Source: JAENVT01 sp031412355
GTDB lineage: Bacteria > Actinomycetota > Acidimicrobiia > Acidimicrobiales > Ilumatobacteraceae
Assembly: GCA_031412355.1 (NCBI GenBank)
Contig: JANOCR010000062.1
Coordinates: forward strand, 1-16,104
Length of the DNA: 16,104 nucleotides
Direction of reading: 5' to 3'
The position numbers were made by a program, and so were the translations under genes. Below the pieces are notes generated by a model. That model searched no databases and was not told where the DNA came from. It saw nothing but the letters and a program-made list of their open reading frames with translations. Numbering within the stretch: position 1 is the first letter of the stretch; each line of letters starts with the position of its first letter. Below, one piece after another: positions 6,755-14,216 of the stretch.

Positions 6755-8545
6755 ATGAACAGGTTCTCCCCGTCCGCACGCGCAATCGGTCGCGCCCTCG
6801 TTGTACTCGTCGGCATCGTCGTCGCCGGCGCCTTCGCCGTCGCTCGTGTCGATGCGGCCGACAACACCATGGTCTCGTCGTCGCCCGTTGCCGGCAGCAC
6901 GGTCGAGTCCTCGCCGCCGTCGCTGCTGCTCACGTTCGCCAACGCCCTTGGCGCCACTAACACCGTCGAGGTCGTGTGCAACGGCACCTCTATCGCTGTG
7001 GGAACACCGCAGGTCGGGCTCGATGGAGTCTCGTTGAGCGTGTCGGTGCCGAACCCGCTGCCGAAAGGCGAGTGCGCCGTCGCCTGGCAGGTGAGCCAGA
7101 CGGACGGGCAGGGCGGTGGCAGTTCGACGTTCTTGTTCACCATTGCCAACGACCCTGTGGCAACGCTGGCTCCCATCGTGACCACACCGGTCGTTGGGTC
7201 AACGCCGGCGCAAGGCTCGGTGGCGGCTCCCGTGGAGCCGACGCCGAGCACCGGTGCCAGTTCCGAGACACCCGATTCGGGTTCTGGCGGGCCACTGGGA
7301 CTCTCGCGGCTGTTGCTCTCGCTGGGCGTCGCCGTGTTGTTCGGCTCGCTGGTGCTGATAGCGACCGCGTGGCCCGAAGGCGTCGAGTACATCCTCACGG
7401 TGCGCTTCCTTCGCTCTGCCTGGCTGCTGACCTTGGCCGTGGCGATCTTCAATGCCGCGTGTGTCGCAGCCAGCATCTCGGGCGAAGGCATCGGCAGTTC
7501 GCTGTCTCCGACCTCGTGGAGCGATCTCACCGACACGACGCCGGGTATCGCCGCGCTCGCCAGAGTGATCTTCGTGCTCCTCACCGGCTGGGTCGTGATG
7601 CGCCCCGAACGAGTCATCGATCCGGCGACGCAACTCCCTGCGTTGGCTCTGCCCGGCCTTGCGGTGGCGACACTCGGCTTCAGCCGCAGCGGTGGGCAAC
7701 TCGCGTTTCTCGGTTATGCCGCCGGCATCGCCCACGCGTTGGCGATGGCTGTGTGGCTCGGCGGGCTGATCCTGCTGGCCAGGGTGGTTCTGGCCGGACC
7801 CGGCGAGGAGGACCTCGTTCACGCGGTTCGCGGTTTTGCGCGGATCTCGACGCCGGCGCTGGCAGTCACCATCTTCACCGGCTTCATCCAGATGTATCGC
7901 CTCGATTGGGGCGAGGTCTTCACCAGCAGCCACGGCCGTGTGCTGTTCCTGAAGGCGATCGCGGTCGGTGCCATGGTCTTCCTTGGCGTCGCCGCGCGGC
8001 AGTTCATCAAGGAGCGTGTCGCCCGAGTCGATGCAATGACCGGTCAGTTGGCTGTCAGGTTGCGTCGCGCGGTCGGCATCGAGGCAGTCTGCGGTGTCGT
8101 GGTGTTGGCCTTCACGGCGTGGATGCTTTCATTGGCTCCGCCCAAGGTGGCCGCGGTGGACGACAACACACGGGGGCTGGCCGCCAGCCTGCAGATCAGC
8201 AACGAGACCGCCGATGTGACCGTGCGCTTCAGCGCGGTCATCGGTCCCAACGCTGTCCGCGTCGAGGTCGACAGGCCAGAGACCGGCATCGAGGGGTTGG
8301 CCATCGGCTTCAGTCCTCCGGCGGGTGCGACCGCACCCAGTGTCACGCTCAACGTGCCGCTGACCTCTGCGGGTGTCGCCGTGCTGCCGATCGAGCAGGG
8401 GGTGCCGCTTGGCTCGCCCGGTGTGTGGACGGTGACCGTGCGGTTCGGAGACACGCCGATCGGCTCGAAGACGGTGTTGCTGACCGACGGCACCACGGCG
8501 TCGACCGGCGGTTCGGTGGCCCCGCTGGTTACGACATCGCCGTAG
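6755..8545 (+). CDS. CopC-like/CopD-like membrane protein
   Basis: The 596-residue protein has a Sec signal peptide (residues 1-34, cleavage near VDA-AD). A CopC-like beta domain follows (about 36-133, SSSPVAGSTVESSPPSLLLTF to STFLFTI), then a Ser/Thr/Pro-rich linker and about eight membrane helices (about 180-465) with CopD/YcnJ hallmarks. These hallmarks are GIAHALAMAVWLGGL with His327, RISTPALAVTIFTGF and GRVLFLKAIAVGA. A C-terminal extracytoplasmic beta-rich domain completes it. CopC-CopD proteins handle copper outside the cell and bring it across the membrane. The usual copper ligands of CopC look lost here: no His at the mature N-terminus (ADNTMV), and the DGH motif reads Asp117-Gly-Gln119. 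TAGCGT at 6737-6742 is a possible -10, giving a very short leader. The 3' end overlaps the convergent ligase gene by 17 bases. Confidence 0.85.
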   Translation: MNRFSPSARAIGRALVVLVGIVVAGAFAVARVDAADNTMVSSSPVAGSTVESSPPSLLLTFANALGATNTVEVVCNGTSIAVGTPQVGLDGVSLSVSVPNPLPKGECAVAWQVSQTDGQGGGSSTFLFTIANDPVATLAPIVTTPVVGSTPAQGSVAAPVEPTPSTGASSETPDSGSGGPLGLSRLLLSLGVAVLFGSLVLIATAWPEGVEYILTVRFLRSAWLLTLAVAIFNAACVAASISGEGIGSSLSPTSWSDLTDTTPGIAALARVIFVLLTGWVVMRPERVIDPATQLPALALPGLAVATLGFSRSGGQLAFLGYAAGIAHALAMAVWLGGLILLARVVLAGPGEEDLVHAVRGFARISTPALAVTIFTGFIQMYRLDWGEVFTSSHGRVLFLKAIAVGAMVFLGVAARQFIKERVARVDAMTGQLAVRLRRAVGIEAVCGVVVLAFTAWMLSLAPPKVAAVDDNTRGLAASLQISNETADVTVRFSAVIGPNAVRVEVDRPETGIEGLAIGFSPPAGATAPSVTLNVPLTSAGVAVLPIEQGVPLGSPGVWTVTVRFGDTPIGSKTVLLTDGTTASTGGSVAPLVTTSP

Positions 8546-9629
8546 GCGGACGCCCTACGACCGCGGCAAATGCCAACGGGCTGGCCACCTCGAGCTGGTC
8601 GTACCGGCACGATTCCGGCAGACGATCGGGCCTCCACCGCACGAACTGCGAGCCGTGACGAAAGCGCCCCTCTTGTAGCTGACCGAACGTCACTTCGGCG
8701 ACGCGTTCGATGCGCAACGGAACCCAACTGAGGTCTTTCCCGGCGTTCCAACGGCTGCCACCGCCGGGCATTCGCATGCCAGAGTCCCCGGCGCGCGTCT
8801 GCCATTCCGCCCACTCGCGCCACGGATGATTGTCGAGCGCGTCGTGAGTCAGTGGCTCGAGTTCGGCCAGCAGTTCGGCGCGCCGTTTCACCGTGAACGA
8901 AGCGACCACGCCGACATGGTGAAGGTCGCCCTCGTCGTCGTACAACCCGAGCAGCAGCGAGCCGACCCCGTTGCCGTCTTTGTGGATGCGGTACCCGGCG
9001 ATCACACAATCGGCAGTGCGCTGATGCTTGACCTTGATCAGGGTGCGCTTGTCGGGGGTGTAGGGATCGCCGAGTCGCTTGGCGATCACGCCGTCGAGGC
9101 CCGCGCCCTCGAACTCGGTGAACCAGCGCTGGGCGACTGCTGCATCAGTGGTGTGAGGACACAGATACACCGGCGCAACAGCCGACGCGAGGTGTGTCGT
9201 CAGTAAACGGTGGCGATCGCTGAGCGGACGATCGAGCAGGGACTCGTCGTCGAGGGCCAGCAGATCGAAGGCAACGAACGATGCCGGAGTCTCGGCCGCC
9301 AGCCGGCGCACGCGTGACTCGGCCGGATGGATGCGTTGCAACAGCGCGTCGAAGTCGAGGCCACGGTCGTCGTTGGCCGGCACCACGATCTCACCGTCGA
9401 CGACAGATCGCTTGGGCAGCGCCGCCAGCAGTGGCTCGACAAGCTCGGGGAAGTAGCGAGTGAACGGTCGCTCGTTGCGGCTGGCCAACTCGATGTCGTC
9501 GCCGTCGCGGAACACGATGCAACGGAAGCCGTCCCACTTCGGTTCATAGTGCCAGCCGTCCCCGGTGGGGATCTCTGCCGCAGCCTTCGACAGCATCGGC
9601 GACAGCGGTGGAGAGATCGGCAACGACAT
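8529..9629 (-). CDS. ligC: ATP-dependent DNA ligase, stand-alone LigC type
   Basis: The 366-residue product has the nucleotidyltransferase plus OB-fold layout of a minimal ATP-dependent ligase. Motif I is EPKWDGFR with the AMP-accepting Lys31. Motif III is FVAFDLLALD, motif IV is GLDGVIAKRL and motif V is TLIKVKHQR. The C-terminal half (about 200-340) contains GSLLLGLYDDEGDLHHVGVVASF and FGQLQEGRFRHGSQFVRW, as in the LigC/LigD ligase domains of mycobacteria. No polymerase or 3'-phosphoesterase module of full LigD is attached, and no Ku gene is nearby. LigC enzymes are backup ligases linked to base-excision or end-joining repair. The ATG lacks a Shine-Dalgarno but has TAGGTT seven bases upstream. 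Its promoter region is shared with the carboxylase operon through an inverted repeat. The gene symbol rests on similarity to mycobacterial LigC from memory. Confidence 0.88.
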   Translation of the reverse strand: MSLPISPPLSPMLSKAAAEIPTGDGWHYEPKWDGFRCIVFRDGDDIELASRNERPFTRYFPELVEPLLAALPKRSVVDGEIVVPANDDRGLDFDALLQRIHPAESRVRRLAAETPASFVAFDLLALDDESLLDRPLSDRHRLLTTHLASAVAPVYLCPHTTDAAVAQRWFTEFEGAGLDGVIAKRLGDPYTPDKRTLIKVKHQRTADCVIAGYRIHKDGNGVGSLLLGLYDDEGDLHHVGVVASFTVKRRAELLAELEPLTHDALDNHPWREWAEWQTRAGDSGMRMPGGGSRWNAGKDLSWVPLRIERVAEVTFGQLQEGRFRHGSQFVRWRPDRLPESCRYDQLEVASPLAFAAVVGRPPTAMS

Positions 9630-9630
9630 C

Positions 9631-9653
9631 GACCCAAACCTAGACCCAACCTA
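9631..9653 (-). promoter_or_regulatory. Tandem -10-like repeats before ligC
   Basis: Read on the minus strand, TAGGTTGGGTC (9653 to 9643) is directly followed by TAGGTTTGGGTC (9642 to 9631), a near-exact tandem repeat. The proximal TAGGTT (9642 to 9637) ends seven bases before the ATG at 9629. GAAACA lies exactly 17 bases upstream of it as a partial -35 (ACA matches TTGACA). The distal copy could be a second start or an operator half. Confidence 0.5.
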
Positions 9654-9706
9654 ACGGAGTGTTTCGTGCCCGGGCGGGGTGTCCGGAAACACTCCGCTAA
9701 GTTGGG
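9645..9706. repeat. Imperfect 21-bp inverted repeat between ligC and the carboxylase operon
   Basis: The left arm at 9645-9665 and the right arm at 9686-9706 are reverse complements at 19 of 21 positions, separated by 20 bases of GC-rich sequence. The innermost 11 bp of each arm (CGGAGTGTTTC and GAAACACTCCG) match perfectly, as does the outer CCCAAC/GTTGGG. Each arm, read outward, ends in a TANNNT element (TAGGTT toward ligC, TAAGTT toward the carboxylase). It therefore looks like a symmetric divergent promoter/operator rather than a terminator. Confidence 0.7.
9698..9703 (+). promoter_or_regulatory. Candidate -10 element for a leaderless carboxylase transcript
   Basis: TAAGTT ends eight bases before the ATG at 9712, with no Shine-Dalgarno between. 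It sits inside the right arm of the inverted repeat. No -35 is recognisable at normal spacing. Confidence 0.5.
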
Positions 9707-9711
9707 CTGCA

Positions 9712-11265
9712 ATGAGCAATCCGATGGACGCCAAGCTCGAAGATCTTCGCCAGCGTCGTGAGCAGGCCTACCACGCCGGTTCACCACGCTCGGTCGAACG
9801 CCAGCACGAGAAGGGCAAGATGCTGGCCCGCGAGCGACTCGACGTCTTCCTCGACCCTGGCAGCTTCCACGAGCTCGACCTGTTGGCCCGCCACCGCGCT
9901 CAAGCGGCCGGGCTCGAAGAGCGGCCCTACACCGACGGTGTGATCACCGGATGGGGCACCGTCGAGGGTCGCAAGGTGTTCGTTTTCAGCCAGGACTTCA
10001 CGGTGTTCGGCGGAGCCCTCGGCGAGGTCTTCGCCGAGAAGATTCACAAGATGATGGACCTGGCCTTGAAGGTCGGCGCACCGGTCGTCGGTCTCAACGA
10101 CGGCGCCGGTGCGCGCATCCAAGAAGGTGTGGTCTCACTGGCCAGTTATGGCGGCATCTTTTACCGCAACGTGCTGGCCAGCGGGGTGGTGCCGCAGATC
10201 TCCGTCATCCTCGGGCCGTGCGCCGGCGGTGCGGTGTACAGCCCGGCAATGACCGACTTCATCTTCATGGTCCGCGAGTCGAGCCACATGTTCATCACCG
10301 GGCCCGACGTCGTGAAGACCGTCACCGGCGAGGAAGTCACGCTGGAAGAGTTGGGCGGGGCAATGAGTCATGCCTCGAAGAGTGGCGTGGCCACGTTCGT
10401 GGCACCCGACGAGAAGGCCTGCCTGGAGGATGTGCGCTTCCTGCTCGGCTTCCTGCCGTCGAACAACCTCGAAGAGCCGCCTCACGTGCAGACGGGCGAT
10501 GATCCCGACAGGCTGTGCCCGGGCCTCAACGACCTGCTGCCGGCAAGCGCCAATCAGCCGTACGACATGAAGGCAGTCATCCGCGAAGTCGTCGACAGCG
10601 GCGAGTTCTTCGAGTACTTCCCGCACTGGGCCAAGAGCATCGTCTGCGGGTTCAGTCGCGTCGACGGTCATCCCGTCGGCATCGTCGGGAATCAGCCGCT
10701 GATGTTGGCCGGTGTGCTCGACATCGAGAGCTCCGAGAAGGCTGCCCGGTTCGTTCGAACGTGCGACGCGTTCAACATCCCACTGCTCACGTTTGTCGAC
10801 GTGCCCGGTTTCTTGCCTGGTGTCGACCAGGAGTACGGCGGCATCATCCGCCACGGAGCCAAGCTGTTGTACGCCTACTGCGAGGCCACCGTGCCACGCA
10901 TCCAGATCATCACCCGCAAGGCCTACGGCGGGGCGTATGTCGTGATGAACTCGAAGTCGATCGGCGCCGACCTGGCCTACGCCTGGCCGACCGCCGAGCT
11001 TGCGGTCATGGGCCCGCAGGGTGCAGTCGAGATCGTCTACCGGCGCGAGTTGCAACAAGCCGCAGATCCCGCCTCGCGGCGCGCCGAGTTGGTCGCCGAG
11101 TACACCGAGAAGTATGCCAATCCGTACAACGCCGCCGAGCGCGGTTATGTCGACGACGTGATCGACCCCGCCGAGACTCGCCAGAAGATCGTCGCCGGAT
11201 TGCGCATGCTGCGCACCAAGCGCGAAGAACTTCCCCGCCGCAAACACGGCAACGTGCCGTTGTGA
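9712..11265 (+). CDS. Acyl-CoA carboxylase carboxyltransferase (beta) subunit, PccB/AccD5-like
   Basis: This 517-residue carboxyltransferase moves CO2 from carboxybiotin to an acyl-CoA. It has both crotonase-like halves. The first oxyanion segment is GPCAGGAVYSPA (168-175 region, Gly172-Gly173) and the second is KAYGGAYVVMNSKSIGADL (Gly406-Gly407). DGAGARIQEGV and the C-terminal KHGNVPL are typical of actinobacterial AccD/PccB. Propionyl-CoA carboxylase is the natural guess, given the epimerase in the same window. However, the residue after GGAY is Val410, where PccB/AccD5 enzymes carry a specificity-determining Asp. Acyl-chain preference is therefore uncertain and no symbol is given. The biotinylated alpha subunit is not in the window. 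I chose ATG 9712 over the upstream GTG 9679 because the latter starts inside the inverted repeat and would add atypical residues. It begins a run of six plus-strand genes. Confidence 0.93.
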   Translation: MSNPMDAKLEDLRQRREQAYHAGSPRSVERQHEKGKMLARERLDVFLDPGSFHELDLLARHRAQAAGLEERPYTDGVITGWGTVEGRKVFVFSQDFTVFGGALGEVFAEKIHKMMDLALKVGAPVVGLNDGAGARIQEGVVSLASYGGIFYRNVLASGVVPQISVILGPCAGGAVYSPAMTDFIFMVRESSHMFITGPDVVKTVTGEEVTLEELGGAMSHASKSGVATFVAPDEKACLEDVRFLLGFLPSNNLEEPPHVQTGDDPDRLCPGLNDLLPASANQPYDMKAVIREVVDSGEFFEYFPHWAKSIVCGFSRVDGHPVGIVGNQPLMLAGVLDIESSEKAARFVRTCDAFNIPLLTFVDVPGFLPGVDQEYGGIIRHGAKLLYAYCEATVPRIQIITRKAYGGAYVVMNSKSIGADLAYAWPTAELAVMGPQGAVEIVYRRELQQAADPASRRAELVAEYTEKYANPYNAAERGYVDDVIDPAETRQKIVAGLRMLRTKREELPRRKHGNVPL

Positions 11266-11453
11266 GTGTGCTCGACGTGTCGCCATCGGCCAGTGACGAG
11301 GAAGTGGCTGCCATTGTTGCGGCGGTCGAGGCGTTGTGGCCGAAGCCCGTGTTGTTCGAATCGGCGCCGGACGCGCGGGTTCCGAAGTGGCGGTTCAGCA
11401 ATCGGTGGTGGGTCAGGCCGCTGCCGACTCGCCGCGAGCGTCCGCACCGGTAG
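11262..11453 (+). CDS. Acyl-CoA carboxylase epsilon subunit
   Basis: This 63-residue protein begins at a GTG overlapping the beta-subunit stop by four bases (GTGA). The N-terminal helix, SDEEVAAIVAAVEAL, and the C-terminal signature, KWRFSNRWWVRPLPTRRERP, match the tiny epsilon subunits found next to the beta gene in actinobacterial acyl-CoA carboxylases. In those systems epsilon binds the beta hexamer and stimulates or stabilises the holoenzyme. Known homologues vary greatly in length and sequence, so the call rests on position, size, the helical start and the R-W-W ending. The overlap implies translational coupling and matched stoichiometry. Its 3' end carries the candidate promoter of the following phosphoesterase gene. 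Confidence 0.85.
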   Translation: MSVLDVSPSASDEEVAAIVAAVEALWPKPVLFESAPDARVPKWRFSNRWWVRPLPTRRERPHR

Positions 11454-11457
11454 ACGC

Positions 11458-11463
11458 TACCCT
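11458..11463 (+). promoter_or_regulatory. Candidate internal -10 for a leaderless phosphoesterase transcript
   Basis: TACCCT ends seven bases before the GTG at 11471 and lies just after the epsilon-subunit stop. There is no Shine-Dalgarno. It suggests that the downstream four genes can be transcribed apart from the carboxylase. Confidence 0.45.
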
Positions 11464-11470
11464 CGCTCCG

Positions 11471-12472
11471 GTGGACATCACGACCGTTGCCGACGACCTG
11501 ATAGTTGCCCACACGGATGGGTCTACCGACGTTGTCCGCTTGACTGATCTGCAGCCGAACTCGATCCATCACATCGGCGACCAGGAGGTCAGAACTCTGT
11601 CTCCGCCGCCGGGTTCGTTGCTGTGTCGCGTCGGAACCGTCAACGATCTTCATCTCGGAGAAGTCGAGTGCGGCGTGATCGACGACGACCCCCGCGGGCC
11701 GATCCAACGCGTTGCTCCCGGCGAACCGCCGCATCCCGAAACGATGAATCGCGCCGCCGTCGCCGAGATGGCCGTCGCCGACCTGGCCGCGGTGGTGGTG
11801 AAGGGCGATCTCACATGCGACGGTGAAGATGATGAGTTCGCGTCGTTCGAAACGACATATCGCGATGTGTTCGGCGACCGGTTACATGTCGTCCGCGGCA
11901 ACCACGACGCGTATCACGGGCAGCACGTGTACACGGGCGACAAATGGATCGAACTGCCCGGCGTCTGCATCGCGCTGCTCGACACCGTGTTGTCCGAGCG
12001 CACCACGGGTGCGATCACGACGGGGCAACTGGAATGGCTCGACGATCAGGCGGCCACTGCCGATCGTCCCGTGATCGTGATGGGCCATCACCAACAGTGG
12101 ATCAGCGGCAAGCGGCATGACGGCTACTTCGGACTCGACCCCGATAGCAGCGACGCCCTGGCTGCCGTTGCCGCCCGACGCCCCCGGATCATCGCCTACA
12201 CCGCGGGTCACACGCATCGGCATCGTGTGCGGCTGATGTCGTGTGGCGTGCCGACGATCGAAATTGGCTGTGTGAAGGACTTCCCCGGCACGTGGGCCGA
12301 GTACCGCGTCTACGAAGGTGGCGTCATGCAAGTCGTGCATCGCATGTCGTCGCCCGACGCGCTGAACTGGAGCGATCGCTGCCGGCATCTGATGTCGGAC
12401 TTCGGGATCGACTACGAGACCTATGCGCTCGGCAATCTGGAGGATCGGTGCTTCAACATCCCGCTGCGGTGA
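11471..12472 (+). CDS. Calcineurin-like metallophosphoesterase
   Basis: The 333-residue product has every metal-binding block of the calcineurin-like phosphoesterase fold, in order. These are NDLHLGE (Asp-x-His), VKGDLTCDG, RGNHDAYHG, MGHHQ and AGHTHRHR (Gly-His-x-His). These blocks hold two divalent metals and hydrolyse phosphomono- or diesters. The set resembles class III cyclic-nucleotide phosphodiesterases and related proteins, but the substrate cannot be read from the sequence. No signal peptide is seen, so it is probably cytosolic. About 50 N-terminal residues (VDITTVADDLIVAHTDGSTD) form an extra domain before the first motif. GTG 11471 was chosen because it follows a -10-like TACCCT and avoids overlap with the epsilon gene. 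The frame is open upstream to 11336. Its stop overlaps the next gene by four bases (GTGA). Confidence 0.85.
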   Translation: MDITTVADDLIVAHTDGSTDVVRLTDLQPNSIHHIGDQEVRTLSPPPGSLLCRVGTVNDLHLGEVECGVIDDDPRGPIQRVAPGEPPHPETMNRAAVAEMAVADLAAVVVKGDLTCDGEDDEFASFETTYRDVFGDRLHVVRGNHDAYHGQHVYTGDKWIELPGVCIALLDTVLSERTTGAITTGQLEWLDDQAATADRPVIVMGHHQQWISGKRHDGYFGLDPDSSDALAAVAARRPRIIAYTAGHTHRHRVRLMSCGVPTIEIGCVKDFPGTWAEYRVYEGGVMQVVHRMSSPDALNWSDRCRHLMSDFGIDYETYALGNLEDRCFNIPLR

Positions 12473-13059
12473 GGGCGGCCTTCGAAGACGCCGCAGCTTC
12501 GCTGCTGACAACGGTCGACGACATCGAGCAGCACCAGTGGGACCTTCCGGGCTTGGGTGTGTGGACGGTGCGCGAGCTGACTGCGCACACCCTGCGCGCA
12601 TTCACGACCATCGAGCGATACCTCGCTGCCGAACCGAGCATCGACCGTGTGATCGTGGACGCCGCTGACTACTACCGCATCGGAATGGCTGACCCCAACG
12701 TGCACACAGGTGTCGCCGAACGTGGTCGCGATGCCGGCGCGCAACTGACCGACCCCGTTGGTGAGAGTGAAGCAACCGCACAGCGGGTGCTCGCCACAGT
12801 TGCCTCGACGGCAGACGATGATGTCGTCAACATGAGGGTCGGTCAGATGTCTTTCATCGAGTACCTCGCCACACGCGCCGCCGAATTGGCATTGCACACG
12901 CTCGACTTGCAACGCGCTACGGGTCAGCCACTGGAGCTGACCCCGGCCACATCGTCGATGGTCGTGTCGCTGATGGCCGAACTGGCCGAACCGATAACGC
13001 TGCTTTCGGCATTGACCGGTCGCGGGACCATGCCCGCCGACTACAGCGTGCTTCGATGA
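12469..13059 (+). CDS. MDMPI/DinB-like metal-dependent protein (mycothiol maleylpyruvate isomerase family)
   Basis: The 196-residue protein has the four-helix DinB/MDMPI N-domain pattern. WTVRELTAH near the first helix gives His40, and RAAELALHTLDLQRATG gives Glu139 and His143. This His, Glu-x3-His triad matches the zinc ligands described for mycothiol-dependent maleylpyruvate isomerase. Relatives are mostly thiol-dependent (mycothiol or bacillithiol) transferases and detoxification enzymes of unknown substrate. The separate C-terminal domain of true maleylpyruvate isomerase seems absent, so that specific reaction should not be assumed. The GTG start overlaps the phosphoesterase stop (GTGA) and the stop overlaps the CoA-transferase start (ATGA), so it is embedded in a coupled operon. 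The frame is open upstream to 12241, but the coupled start is favoured. Confidence 0.8.
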   Translation: MRAAFEDAAASLLTTVDDIEQHQWDLPGLGVWTVRELTAHTLRAFTTIERYLAAEPSIDRVIVDAADYYRIGMADPNVHTGVAERGRDAGAQLTDPVGESEATAQRVLATVASTADDDVVNMRVGQMSFIEYLATRAAELALHTLDLQRATGQPLELTPATSSMVVSLMAELAEPITLLSALTGRGTMPADYSVLR

Positions 13060-14216
13060 CGGCGCCGTCGCCGACCGCGCCGTTGCAAGGCCTGCGGGTG
13101 ATCGACCTGTCGACCGTGCTGGCTGGGCCCAACTGCGCCCGTTACCTCGCCGACTTCGGCGCCGATGTGATCAAGGTCGAGCGGCCGGATGGCGGCGACA
13201 GTCTGCGCAGGTTGGCGTGGCGTGACCCGCGCGACGGCGAAGGATTGTGGTGGAAGCTGGTCAACCGCAACAAGCGCACGATCGCCCTCGACCTGAAGTC
13301 GGCCGCCGATCTCGATGTGCTGCGCGGCCTGGTTACCGAGGCCGACGTGCTGATCGAGAACTTCCGTCCCGGCACGCTCGAGCGCCTCGGTCTGGGACCC
13401 GACGTGCTGCTGGGGCTCAACCCGAAGTTGGTCATCACCAGAGTCACAGGGTTCGGCCAGACCGGTCCGTACCGGAATCGGCCAGGCTTCGCCACCATCG
13501 CCGAGTCGATGTCGGGGCTCGCGGCAATATCCGGCGAGCCCGGCGGACAGCCGCTGCTGCCCGCGATCGCCCTCACCGACGAGGTCACCGGGGTCGTCGC
13601 CGCGTTCGCAACGATGGTGGCGTTGCGCAGTGAGGTCGGACAAGTTGTCGATGTCAGCCTGCTCGAGAGCCTGTTCCAGTTGATGGGCCCGCTGATCTCG
13701 CTGTACGAGCTCACCGGTGAGATGCAGGAACGGCTCGGATCGGGATTGCCGTACTCGGTGCCGCGCGGCACATATCGATGCAGTGACGGGCGATGGATTG
13801 GTGTGTCGACGTCGAGCGACTCGGTCGCGGCGCGGGTTCTGAACCTGCTGGGCGTCGGGAGTGACCCCCGGTTCACTTCGTTCGCATCGCGGATGAAGAA
13901 CCGCGAGGCGTTGGAGGCGGTGATGACAGCGTGGTGTGCCGAGCGCACACAGCCGGAGGTGATGGATGCATTCACCGCGGCCGAGGCGGCGATCGGGCCG
14001 GTGATGTCCATGGCCGACATATCGGTCGATCCCCATTACGCCGCCCGGCAGGCGATTGCTGAAGTCGATGGCACACCAATGCAGGGTCTGATCGCCCACC
14101 TCAGCGCGACTCCCGGTGCTCTTCGTTGGCAGGGTCGTGCGCTCGATGCCGATGGCGACGAGATCCGAGCCAAGGGTTGGGGCGACGGGGCAGACGATGA
14201 AGGCAAGAGCCCGTGA
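13056..14216 (+). CDS. Family III CoA-transferase (CaiB/BaiF type)
   Basis: This 386-residue protein shows the family III CoA-transferase signature from the start: LQGLRVIDLSTVLAGPNCARYLADFGADVIKVERPDGGD, then NRNKRTIALDLK, ADVLIENFRPGTLERLGLG and ITRVTGFGQTGPY. The catalytic Asp that forms the acyl-anhydride intermediate is Asp175, in IALTDEVTG. The enzyme transfers CoA between carboxylic acids, with a substrate not predictable from sequence; known members use oxalate, carnitine derivatives, 2-methylacyl substrates or succinate. Alpha-methylacyl-CoA racemases share this fold. However, they use His and Asp at the active site and start differently, so racemase is less likely. The ATG overlaps the upstream stop (ATGA) and the stop overlaps the next start (TGATG). 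The adjacent acyl-CoA carboxylase fits a shared CoA-ester pathway. Confidence 0.88.
   Translation: MTAPSPTAPLQGLRVIDLSTVLAGPNCARYLADFGADVIKVERPDGGDSLRRLAWRDPRDGEGLWWKLVNRNKRTIALDLKSAADLDVLRGLVTEADVLIENFRPGTLERLGLGPDVLLGLNPKLVITRVTGFGQTGPYRNRPGFATIAESMSGLAAISGEPGGQPLLPAIALTDEVTGVVAAFATMVALRSEVGQVVDVSLLESLFQLMGPLISLYELTGEMQERLGSGLPYSVPRGTYRCSDGRWIGVSTSSDSVAARVLNLLGVGSDPRFTSFASRMKNREALEAVMTAWCAERTQPEVMDAFTAAEAAIGPVMSMADISVDPHYAARQAIAEVDGTPMQGLIAHLSATPGALRWQGRALDADGDEIRAKGWGDGADDEGKSP

Noticed and set aside
10135..11286. 383-residue minus-strand frame antisense to the carboxylase
   Set aside because: No recognisable domain; it mirrors the strongly biased codons of a well-supported gene.
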